From Blastomussa wellsi (taxonomy: Eukaryota > Cnidaria > Anthozoa > Scleractinia > Plerogyridae): a stretch of DNA of 64,000 bases. Location of the stretch: NCBI GenBank assembly GCA_947652115.1, contig OX393568.1, forward strand, positions 13,364,242-13,428,241, in the 5' to 3' direction. Under the pieces are notes generated by a model. That model was not told where the DNA came from. It searched no databases and saw only the letters and a program-made list of their open reading frames with translations. Below, piece by piece: positions 12,228 to 21,671 of this stretch (position 1 is the first letter of the stretch; every line of letters starts with the position of its first letter). Made by a program: the position numbers and the translations under genes.

Positions 12228-12560
12228 GAGATTTACGGAATATTAAAGCTGGCGTAAATATCCGTAAAGTTGCATATTTAACTTTACACTATGCAGTAAA
12301 GCTCAGTAAAGATTGGAAACCCGCATTTACGCTACTGTGCGTAAAGTTGATGTAAACTTGACGTACAGATGACATTTACAAAACTTTACAGCAACGTAAA
12401 GTTTGCTTAAGTAAGTCTCATTACTCAAGCTTTACATGTGAATGTAAAGCTGATGTAAAGATCAGCTTTAAAAATCTTAAAGCTGCCGTAAAGCTTCGTA
12501 AAGTAGATATTTACGTCCACTTTACGTTGGCTTTACACCGCAGTAAAGTTTTCTTTTCAT
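12228..12560. repeat. Dense GTAAAG/CTTTAC motif cluster
   Basis: Within about 330 bp I count ten GTAAAG and five CTTTAC hexamers, spaced irregularly and in both orientations. The outer edges are roughly inverted (GCACGAAAAACGAGATTTAC against GCATGAAAAGAAAACTTTAC). It is neither a simple tandem array nor coding. It may be a MITE made of transposase-binding words. Confidence 0.6.
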
Positions 12561-12672
12561 GCTGTGCTAGTTTACGTAGGATCTGCAAGAGACCTAATCA
12601 GCCAAAAATAAACTGTAACACAAGCAAATCACTGCAAGGCTGATACTACGTGAAAAGGTTGACCTTGCGAGA

Positions 12673-12764
12673 CAACAACTCAACAGAAACCGAGGTTCAA
12701 TAAGAAAGAAACAGCTGTCCACGGTTGCAACCCTGCTTTGTCGGTTTCTGTTGAGTTGTCATTA
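12673..12764. repeat. Short inverted repeat
   Basis: ACAACTCAACAGAAACCGA and its reverse complement bound about 90 bp. No target duplication was found. Confidence 0.5.
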
Positions 12765-12794
12765 TAAGCAGCATTATCGTTCGCGGTCCTTTGC

Positions 12795-12975
12795 AGTTTT
12801 CACGTCACCCTTAACACCCGCACCACCCTTAACACCCTGACCACCCTTACCACCCTGACCACCCTTAACACCCGCACCACCCTTAATTAACACCCTGACC
12901 ACCCTTACCACCCTTGCCCCCTGACCACTCTCAATACCCTGACCACCCCTGCATGCCACCCTGAACACCCTGGCC
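12795..12975. repeat. Minisatellite of CACCCTTAA/CACCCTGAC units
   Basis: About 18 nine-base units, mostly CCACCCTTA, CCACCCTGA and ACACCCGCA. On the minus strand it reads as a glycine-rich, collagen-like string, which is a by-product of the repeat and not a gene. Confidence 0.8.
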
Positions 12976-13564
12976 ACCCTTGTCTCCATGAAAACCAGTG
13001 GTATAGGAGGGACCGAATTAACCCCTTTTTGCGGAGGATTCTCATTAAAGTTCGGAGGATGCGGGCAGAGGAAGCGGAGGATTCTCATTAGCGTGCGGAG
13101 GAATAAATTAACTTGATCTAAATTTGCTGTGGTATCTCAAAGGTTTTTGCGGAGGATTACATTAACATGTGCTGACCGTTACTGCTGTGGTATCTCAATA
13201 ACTGATAAAAGTGCGCTTCCATTCAGTCAAGTCTTTAATCGAAAATTTCACTTGCTGGGAAAAAAATTCTCGATTTCGCTCTTTGGTTTTTATTCTACAC
13301 GTTGTTTACAAAGTTCTACGGTAGAAATAAACTTATTTTAGCGGGAATCGTATACTTTCGCAGTATTACTTTACATAAAGTTCTTGCTTATAGAACCACC
13401 GAAGCGAATTACGGTAATAGAGTTGGTAGAATTTGCATGAGAAATTAGCACTTCTTTGTTACCTTTGGAAAGCGCACAAGCAAGACAAAAAACACGCTAT
13501 TAAAAAGCTTTTATGCCTTTAAATATACAATATTACAAAGTTGGTTTGATTACTCAGAAGGTAA
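12976..13564. other. No gene recognised
   Basis: Contains several 'GCGGAGGATT' words near 13030-13150. No domain-bearing frame was seen. Confidence 0.4.
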
Positions 13565-14805
13565 TCAATCGTCTTGAGTTTTAAGAGAATATTTATAAGG
13601 TGAGTTCCTGTGTAAACGGCGAGATATTCTAGAAGGCCTCTTTGGTTCATCATCCAAATAATTTACAAATTGCGGGCGTTTACGCTTCGCTGTTTTGGTG
13701 GTGACAGTTCCACTGTGGGGGAGGTGTCAACATCGATGGAGGGATGGAGGGAAGCGAGGGAGTAGCGGTTGCCATTGCAGATAAAGCTTGTGGTGCTGAC
13801 ACATCAGCCACTGATTCAACTTACCTCTTGAACAGGAATCGGTGGTTCTTGGACGGGAGCTGCTTGTGGTACTGTTGGTAAATTGCTCCCAAGAACATTG
13901 TTAGAAATCTGTTTTGGCTCTTGGGGTTGGGCTACCATCGTTCCTTCGGGTAAAGAATTCGGCTGGTGTTTGTAAGCTAAAAACCTGTTTTGTAGTTGCA
14001 TGTACTGCCTTGCTTTATCGTTGTCTCTAAGGTTTGCACGATACTGAAGGTTATCCATAGTATTCTGTAAGCGTTGCATGGCCGGAATTTCTGGGGGGGG
14101 GGGGGGGGGGGGTAATACATTTGTGCGCAACCTGCAACTGTCCTCAGTAGTCGGCTTTAGGTCAACAAAAAGATAACCAAACGGCCTTCGTACCGCGTCT
14201 TCGTACTCCTTTATAAACCAAGAAGTCTGTCCAGGAGTAAAAGTCTGTAGTTTGCCCCGTGGATTCTTGAAAAGGACCAAATAGTGGCTGTTTAAGCTGA
14301 TGCTTCGGTTGCCTTTACGTTGATGGAATAGATTTTGTACAATGTAAATAACAGACAGGTTTCGATGATGTGATTTTTTTGTAAACAAGTTCACGATCCG
14401 ATTATCACTTCCGGCTTCATTTATCTGGTCATCAATGACAAGCAAGTTGCGTTCGCTGGTATCCAAATAGGAATCTTGTTCCAGAGCAGAAGGAATTCCC
14501 TTGACAAATTCGATTCTCGGTATCATCGTCAATACCTGGGTGTAAGCAGGTTGCCACTGTGAATAACACCAGATTATTCTCTCGGGTGGTTGACTGATCA
14601 CGTTTTGAGCTTGTTGTAACAGTGACTGCACCAGGTTGTTTTTCCTGGTCATTCCAGCAACCATGCAAGCAAATGAATGAATCATTTGAAACCGCTGACA
14701 TTTTCCTTGAGATACCGACATAAATGGAACGAAATTGTTATTACTGTGTTTGTTTCTCATATGGTGTTGCATACTATCTTTCCAAGAAAAATCCCTTTGT
14801 AGGTC
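13565..14805 (-). pseudogene. A32/FtsK-like packaging ATPase, decayed (Polinton/adintovirus-like)
   Basis: The minus-strand frame encodes an AAA/FtsK-HerA-type ATPase like the genome-packaging enzymes of Polintons, adintoviruses and related DNA elements. Supporting motifs in order are a C2H2-like remnant near the start (MQHHMRNKH), IIWCYSQWQPAYTQ, a Walker B-like RNLLVIDDQ, the signature LFTKKSHHRNLSVIYIVQN, then NSHYLVLFKNPR and PFGYLFVDLKP. The Walker A loop is not recognisable where it should stand, before QSLLQQA, so the copy is probably inactive. The proline run near 14100 comes from a G17 homopolymer. After the frame ends at 13816, a basic C-terminal tail continues in other frames to a stop at 13565, so at least two frameshifts are present. 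No other virus-like genes were seen nearby. Confidence 0.75.
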
Positions 14806-14811
14806 GCGCAC

Positions 14812-14925
14812 CACCACAATTCTATTGTTTAACTCCACCACCACTACCACCACATTTCTATTGTTCACCACCACCACCACATTTCTATTGTTCACCGCCA
14901 CCACCACATTTCTATTGTTTACTAA
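14812..14925. repeat. CACCACCACCACATTTCTATTGTT minisatellite
   Basis: About four copies of a 27-33 bp unit (CCACCACCAC followed by ATTTCTATTGTT). It lies at the N-terminal edge of the ATPase pseudogene and extends its frame with Asn/Val repeats. On the plus strand it gives proline-rich repeats. Confidence 0.8.
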
Positions 14926-15290
14926 TAACGAATAAGAAACTTCTAAGTAATTTGTTAGAAAATGAAAAAGCGTACACAGACAACGGAGATTATGACTTGA
15001 CTGAGAGTAATGAAGAGGAGGAAACAGATCAACCTGAAGAGTTCCAAAACATCGAAGAAGCCGAGAATGATAGCGATTTAACGGGACCAATTCAGACTAA
15101 AGTTTCTGGTAGGCACTTGAAGGGATAGACTAGAGAGCCCTTCTTCAATTCTGAGACTGGAACCGAGTGTCACGATCGCCGAGGTCATCTTCGTGCAATT
15201 GTCGGCAAAAACAAAATGGCGGCTTTATTTGTGTGTTCGAAGACACTGAGAAGACGACTGCCCTTCTTGTTGTTGTTTCCTTGAGAAAAA

Positions 15291-16719
15291 CGGCAGCACT
15301 TTTCCACGGGTGGCGGGTGGCTGGTGACGGGTGGCGGGTGAAGGGTGGCGGGTGACGGGTGACCATTAAAAATCGTTTTAATATCAAGTTACAGCGAAAG
15401 CATAACATATTAAGGGGGGGGGGGGGGTAAGGGTATTTTCGTGAAGCCGTGATCCGGTTTCTTTGTGCCCAGTGAATCGCGATTTGATTAAAAACTGTTC
15501 CGTGAATCGTGATTGAAGTGTATTCCGTGAGGCGTGAAATGCAAAAGTCCTTGGCTGTGAATCGTGAATAGATAAGAAATAAATCGTGAGTGTCTAAAGC
15601 TGAGTTCGTAGCTGAATTTCACTGCATTGTGATCAGATTTTTTGCCATAACCGTAGTGAATTTTTCGTGATTCGCGAAATCGAAAATTTACTATCGTGAC
15701 TTAGTGACAAGAACCCCCTTGCCCCGGCCCACTCTCTAGTCCCTAGGCCGATCTTTGTCCCTCGTCGAACCTACTATTAGCTGTTCCTCTGTTTCACGAA
15801 AACGAAACTTAATTTTTATAGCGTGCAATGTTTGTTCAGGATTGGAATGATACATCAGATCCATCAAAAAAACTTCCTTACCGAAAAATATCGAGGGATC
15901 AAAAATTATCTCAATGTCAAGTTATAGTACATAACAAAAACTGTGCATCAAAACTAGTCAAATATCAAGATGCAGAAGTTTCCAACCAAACAAGGAACTG
16001 ACAACTGACAAATCAAAGGTGGCCCAAGCTCAATTTATGAGTATCTGTACCATGTTGGCGTCATGCAACAGCAAAATGTAAGGATTTGTATTGAGAAAAC
16101 AGCAGTATTCAAAAATAATATTTAATAAAAATATTTACAACAAAATAGCTTACCTAGCTTCTGTAGTGTCTTTCTTTGGGCCTGATCACATGAGTCGGGC
16201 TGGCCCGGTTAGCCAGGCTGCTTCCTTTTGCCGAGATGATTTTCAGCCCGGTATTACGTGATCCCGGTTAGCTGGGCTGGCCCGGTTTGCCGTGTTTGCT
16301 TTCAGCCCGGTTTTAGCACGAATGATTCTAGTATGAATATTTCTTTATCACCTTTTTCCGGCAATTTGGTAGTTAATGTTTTACACGTATGCAGCTGGAT
16401 GGGTTACTTTACCTCTAAATCCTATTTAGAAGGAAGAACATTGATTTTTGGGGTCGGATATCGTGCTCGGAAGAGAAATTTTATACTGGCACGTTTAGTC
16501 GGGCTGGCCCGGTGAACGCGATTACATGGAAAATTTTCAGCCCGGTTAGCCGGGATCCCGGCATCGCGATACCGGGATCTCGGCTAACCGAGCTGAAAAT
16601 TTTAATCTAAAAGGCAAGGTGTACTTATTTTTCGCATGGAATGAAAGTCGAGAGTTACCTGACACCGGTCACCCGCCACCCGCCACCCGTCACCCGCCAC
16701 CCGTGGAAAAGTGCTGCCG
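15291..16719. mobile_element. 1429-bp TIR element with minisatellite ends, 9-bp TSD
   Basis: Both ends read CGGCAGCACTTTTCCACGGG followed by GGTGGCGGGTGACGG-type repeats, in inverted orientation (15291-15360 and about 16661-16719). TGAGAAAAA flanks both sides (15282-15290 and 16720-16728). The uninterrupted site with a single TGAGAAAAA is preserved in repeat C copy 2 near 28184-28200, which proves the insertion limits. Inside are a G-tract, a stretch rich in GTGAATCGTGA words (15430-15715) and a Harbinger-like MITE relic. No transposase frame was seen. Confidence 0.88.
16177..16600. mobile_element. Decayed relative of the 1745 MITE
   Basis: It starts with GGGCCTGATCACATG and contains several CGGGCTGGCCCGG and CAGCCCGGTTAGCCGGG blocks like those at 1745-1932. 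The right end is worn or rearranged. Confidence 0.55.
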
Positions 16720-16880
16720 TGAGAAAAAGGGCCCTCTTATTTATCCCCGTGTGGCATAGATCAGATTTATTATTTTTTATGAGATATTCGTCCTATTTTG
16801 GCGGGGGGATTGGAGATACTGGAGAATTTCATAATTTCAGTCTCCAGTGTCTGTACTAACTGTCATTTCTTTCCTTGTAT

Positions 16881-17696
16881 AAAAGTCTTAAGCTTAACTG
16901 CAGTAAAATGTCTTTGAAAAAAGAAAATCCAGTTATTTTGAAAGGTTACTGGAGACCAGCACAAAAATGTAAGTGCAATGTAAAAAGGATTTGTAAAAAT
17001 AGGTCTTTACATTATTTGTTACTATAGGACCCTCTAGACTTTGACACTTGTTTTATCCGATGGTAATCTGAAGTGAAAGTTGTACAACATACCAACAGGA
17101 GGCCTTATGCGTGGTTCAATTCTACCTGTAACCACCCACCCCCCCAGAAATCCCAGGGACAAGTCCAGCCCTTTCGGCCCAGGGGTGGGGAATTTCACTT
17201 ATTGGTTGACACAATTGTGCCGTACCACGCTAGGAGACTGCCTATTTCCAGGGAAATCTGTAAAAATTGTAGCCGACTGGTTAGAGAAGAATAATCTTTT
17301 AAAATTTAAAGATGCTTTTTAAGGTTTTTTGTTTTCCCTTTATTGTTATGTTTTCTGGCTGCAAGCTCCTTTCTTTCCTATTCTTTCGAGGAAGTGGCGA
17401 GAGGTACGGGTTAGATTTTTCCTTCAGTTTTCTTTATAAAATGTAGCCTCCATGATTTCTTATACTATAAATCTGCACTGATTTAATAAAAGGTGGACTC
17501 TGTGAACCGTGCTTCATGCTCAAGGCCAACATCAGTCGGCCTTCAAGCCAGCCCTGACCGGAAATAGTGTGACACAAAGGTTAATTTAAGAGCGGACGAG
17601 ATATTTGTGTTTACTCAAAGTTGATTATCTTGATTGACAATTGTAATCAGAGAAAAGCGTGGTTTTGGTGATTGCTCAATGTAATAATGATAATAG
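16881..17696. other. No gene; possible SAM-domain scrap
   Basis: The plus-strand frame ending at 17322 finishes with SVKIVADWLEKNNLLKFKDAF, here split as SVKIVADWLEKNN then LLKFKDAF, which resembles the first two helices of a SAM domain. It stops at once, and the upstream part is not recognisable. Treated as a fragment. Confidence 0.3.
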
Positions 17697-17848
17697 ATCA
17701 GGAGAAGAAAAAGGACATTAAAGGCCTGGATGTGACAGATTTATGGTGTACAGTATTTTTACGAACGCAGCCATCAGGAGAAGAAAAAGGACATTAAAGG
17801 CCTGGATGTGACAGATTTATGGTGTACAGTATTTTTACGAACGCAGCC
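17697..17848. repeat. 76-bp perfect tandem duplication
   Basis: The block from ATCAGGAGAAG to ACGAACGCAGCC (17697-17772) is repeated at once and without change (17773-17848). Confidence 0.95.
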
Positions 17849-18376
17849 AAAAGTGAGTGAGGAGTGTACCGCTCAGTTTCGGTACAAGCCCCGCGTGCAA
17901 AAATCCAGGGGGGGGGGGGGGGCTCCGTCACTGGTGCCTGTGCTGGGTAGCTGGGACAATAGTCTGCGAACGTGAAACAAAAGCCGGAAATCCGTCTGTG
18001 TTCGCAGGCTTCTGGGACAATGACCTAACAGCCCTAGGGAGCCCAGGGTCAGGCATTGAATTGGTGGCATGCTAGGGGGTGGTCAAAATAAGGCTTTGGT
18101 CAATTTCAGCCTAGACTTTGCCTCACAAGAATCTACTGGTATTGTTGTCATGTTTGGGCAGCTGAATTCAGCTGTCTGCCACCCGGTTACAGTCTAGCTG
18201 TTGCCGGGAATGGCTACACACTACAGCAAGCCTACCGTGCTAGCCGGGCTTCCACAGGGGGAGGGAGGGGGGTTGCCAGTAAATTACAGGTCTTGCTGTC
18301 AGCCGACTAGGTACGTTTTGTTGAAAGAGGGCAGAAATGTAGTCTCTGTTATTCATGATATATATAACAAATAAAT

Positions 18377-18492
18377 AAGCCTAAGCCATGTATTATACTG
18401 TCATAAACCACGACGGGCATTTGAGAACACGAGGGAAAGTGTTCTCAAATGCCCGGAGTGTTTTATGACAGTATAATACATGGCTTAGGCTT
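18377..18492. repeat. Near-perfect hairpin, 116 bp
   Basis: Arms of about 54 bp begin AAGCCTAAGCCATGTATTAT and are separated by a loop of about 8 bp (GAGGGAAA). The transcript would fold into a long stem. This is probably a tiny MITE. Confidence 0.85.
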
Positions 18493-19367
18493 CTTCATTT
18501 GCTTTATGATATAAATTTTATACGCCGCGAGTAAAAACAACAAAACACGCATGATCGATGAACTGAAGCAATTTAATTTCGCTTCTTCTACTTTCCTCTC
18601 GAACTTAGAAGCTTCTTCGACAATTCTGCAGCTTGACTCAGAATTTTGTCCGGAATTTCTTCATAGAAAATGTTAACCGCCATCCCTTGCGAATTTTCAC
18701 TAGGGTAAAGCTGACGAAAAACAATAAAACACGCTTTTTCTATGTTTTATACTCTGATAAAACATGGGTTTTTGACCAATCAGAGCGCGCGCAGAGTCCT
18801 ATCTACATTACAAATATATATATAGTCTTAAAGAGTTCAAATTTGTGAGAAGACGTGTAACAAGTTGCTCCTTATAATAATGACGTCGCAATAACAAGTG
18901 GCTAAGTTGCCAGAGTCAAGGGCCTTTGCAGTCGCTTTTAGAAACGTGTAGGTCTTGAAAAAACGTCGTCTTTTTGCTATTTTTACAGAAATCAGTATAA
19001 TTTTTATCTCGATTTTCTATGCAAAATGGCGTACTTGTGACCAACAAGAAAATAACAAAAAAAATTACAAATGCTCGGGGTGTGCCCAGGAAAGGGGGGG
19101 GGGGGGGATGGTAACATGTAGAAATGGACCACACATTACATGCATGCAATTAATTTAAATGACACGAGGCAGGTCATTTTTAATTGTGAGATGTTGTGTA
19201 TCCTGAAAACATCAGCAGTTATCTCTACAGTAATTAAAGAATGGTTATTGCCAACACTGCTTAAAACAATAGAATCAGTTCTCGACTTGTGGTTTGACGA
19301 GATGAACAAACATTCTGGATATAATTCTTTTCATTGATAAATGTGGGTTAATCACTGGCTCATGAAG
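18493..19367. other. No gene recognised
   Basis: AT-rich repeat-like sequence with a G12 tract near 19096. Small frames only. Confidence 0.4.
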
Positions 19368-19530
19368 CTACTTCTTCTTTTTACGGCATTCAAAACACAT
19401 CCACCTCTTGTTTGTGTTGATTGTTGACTCAGGAATATTAGCACAAGCTGGATGGTACCATTCATTGCATTTGCCATCACACTGAACATACTTAGTGTTG
19501 TCGTTTGGAAGTCAACACATGCAGTGGTTG
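19368..19530 (-). pseudogene. PHD-finger fragment
   Basis: The minus-strand reading shows a C4HC3 PHD pattern: CMC, then YVQCDGKCNEWYHPAC, then RWMCFEC followed by four lysines and a stop (TAG at 19370-19368). An in-frame TGA falls right after the second cysteine, and the upstream part opens in another frame, so the copy is broken. PHD fingers usually read histone H3 tails. Many copies in cnidarian genomes sit at the C-terminus of transposon-derived proteins, so a mobile origin is likely (inference). Confidence 0.7.
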
Positions 19531-19698
19531 GTACAGTCTTGCTTGAAACTGGAACAACAACAAGTGGAACTCTTTTCTCCGTTATTGGAAATTCTGTCAT
19601 CTCCAGTCCTTCTGGACAGTCCACTAGGTGTTTGCACATGGTGTTCTGGTCATACCGTGTTGTGGTGGGCTTGTGACCATGGCATAAAGTTGTTGCAA

Positions 19699-21073
19699 AG
19701 AGGGTCCTAAGGGTTAAAATGGGAACTGGGATTGGCCTGTTTTTGCACTGGGAAAATGGGATTTGGTCACTGGGAATGGGGAAAAAATATGAACAATGGG
19801 AATCTGGGAATGGGATATCTTTTACCCATGACCAGGGGAGACATCACTTATTTCCTGTTCAAGCGCCTTGTTTGTATAAATTTTTAGCATGTTTAGCGAG
19901 CACATTTTATTTTCCCCGAATCAGTGGGCTGGACTTGTGGTGAACGATATTTGTGTTCAGTGATGTGTGAAAGTGTGTGTGAGAAGCCAAGTTTACAGAG
20001 CATCCATATTTTTTAAAAAATGGCGGAAGCATAGTTCTAATACCAAAATCCCTTGTGACAGTGACTCTGAGGAAGAGGTAGAAAGCATTCTTCAAACAAC
20101 ATTGAGCATGAGCAGTCCGGCCAGGCTTGGAAAAATAAGCACACTTACAAGTCTAGAATACGCTCTAGTTTGTATTAATAGTATTCTCTTGGTCGGAAAA
20201 CAGACTTCCTACAGGCAGGAATGCAAGACATCCTTAACTTAATTGCTATTATTGTACATTGCAGTAATTATCTGTCTTCTTATTGGCCGAGAGTCTATAG
20301 TTGATCGCAACCTACATATAGATTATTCATTAAACACTCTGAAGAGAGACAGAGTTGCGAAGGAACTGTTCCACGAATACTTTGAGGAGAAAAACATTCA
20401 GGAGCCGGAGGACAAAAAAGAATTAGCATAACTGTTAAAATATTTTATGTGGGAGCGTGAAATCTCGCCATTTCTTGACAGTAATGTATAATAAAACAAT
20501 TATTAGATCATTTGTGTTGTGCGGTATCCGGAATAATAAAGATCACGGTAAGTGCTATCTTCCAAAGCCGGATATGACAAAAACATTTCCAAAGGTTACT
20601 TCTGAAGATGTATGTAGAAACATTACCAAATGCCAAGTTAAAATAGACTTTTTTTCTCCAATAATTTTATTGTACCATAACTTTCCCACTTGCACATTTC
20701 AGTACAGTACAGTACAGTACAGTACAGTGTAAAAGGATCCTGTTTACAAACATTGTTTATTGACTGCAAGTTTAAACAAATCAGAGCTCTTTGTTTCACC
20801 AGGCAAAAGTTTTCTGGTTGGCACATTAATAACAATGGTGACGACACTGATATCTTCCCCACTATCTTCAGAACATAATCACAAATGCAAGTGTATTTTT
20901 GCGTCTTTGTTGTGCCATATTTTGATGTCGTAATTTTAAAGCGATACGAAGTATGTATAACACTGGGATTTTTCTGAATTCTGCTAGTGGGAATGGGATT
21001 TGAACACTGGGAAGTGGGATTTGGAAAAAATTGGGCTGGGAAATGGGATTGTTACCCCCCTTCAGGACCCTCT
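19699..21073. mobile_element. 1.37-kb element with AGAGGGTCCT inverted ends
   Basis: The left end AGAGGGTCCTAAGGG and right end AGAGGGTCCTGAAGGGG (reverse strand) are inverted. GCAA flanks both sides (19695-19698 and 21074-21077). Both ends are followed by arrays of TGGGAATGGGA words (19720-19820 and about 20960-21050). Inside are short plus-strand frames (19967-20242, 20243-20431 and 20457-20732) of unknown nature and an AGTAC microsatellite (about 20701-20727). The limits are less certain than for the other elements. Confidence 0.55.
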
Positions 21074-21281
21074 GCAAAGGCTATTGGAAAGAGTGCACAA
21101 TCACTGACTTCGAACTTTCTCATTAGTGAGTCACTGTGTTTCCCCTACAGGCATGCTGAACACCAATGATTGTGCACTCTGCAATAGCAAGGGAAGAAAT
21201 GACAGTTAGTACAGACACTGGAGACTCAGTGAAATTCTCCAGTATCTCCAATCCCCCCGCCAAAATAGGCTGAATATCTCA

Positions 21282-21615
21282 TGTAAAAACCATCCCTCGA
21301 CCCAGGCCGCCTCGTCAACATTAGATATTTCGCGCTCTGTATGCTAATTTATTATTCAGTTTGCGAGTCACATTCTACGAGTTAGTTATCAGTTGTCTGT
21401 TGTCAGTCAAGTTTCGCAGTCAAGTTTCGCTTCTACGGCCCTTATCCCGTCACGCCTGGTACGTCCTTTATCCTTGTTTGTTTGCTTATTAGTTTATGTT
21501 CCCTTGTGTTCGGTTTCCTCCAGTAATTTTATTTTGTTCATCTATTTAGAAATCACATTGGCAATTACGTAATTAAAACGAAGTGAAACCCTATTGCTGG
21601 TGTGCGTTGTCTACA
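21282..21615 (+). repeat. 5' LTR of BEL/Pao element
   Basis: 334 bp with TG..CA ends; contains the short internal direct repeat CAGTCAAGTTTCG. It should carry the promoter of the element. The coding frame is open before the LTR ends, but the likely start is downstream at 21672. Confidence 0.95.
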
Positions 21616-21671
21616 GTTTCAGGCGGTGGATTGCGTTTCTAGCTTGGATTACGCCTTTATTCCGTGGAATC

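Larger units (their letters stand above)
15105..16880 (+). repeat. Repeat C, copy 1, split by a 1.4-kb insertion
   Basis: 15105-15290 and 16720-16880 are the two halves of one repeat. The same halves, in reverse order and orientation, flank the BEL element (28117-28497 and about 21185-21281). Shared blocks include AGGCACTTGAAG, TGTCACGATCGCCGAGGTCA and the 'agtctccagtgtctgtactaact' region. Confidence 0.8.

Noticed and set aside
12774..13088. Collagen-like minus-strand frame
   Set aside because: It is a translation of a nine-base minisatellite; there is no Gly-X-Y regularity beyond the repeat and no flanking domains.
14724..15128. Plus-strand proline-rich frame over the minisatellite with an acidic tail
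   Set aside because: Opposes the better supported ATPase reading and depends on the repeat. The acidic tail (NEEEETDQPEEFQN) is curious but has no start or recognised domain.
21594..21671. Upstream Met of the BEL/Pao frame
   Set aside because: It lies inside the 5' LTR; the next Met at 21672 is more plausible.
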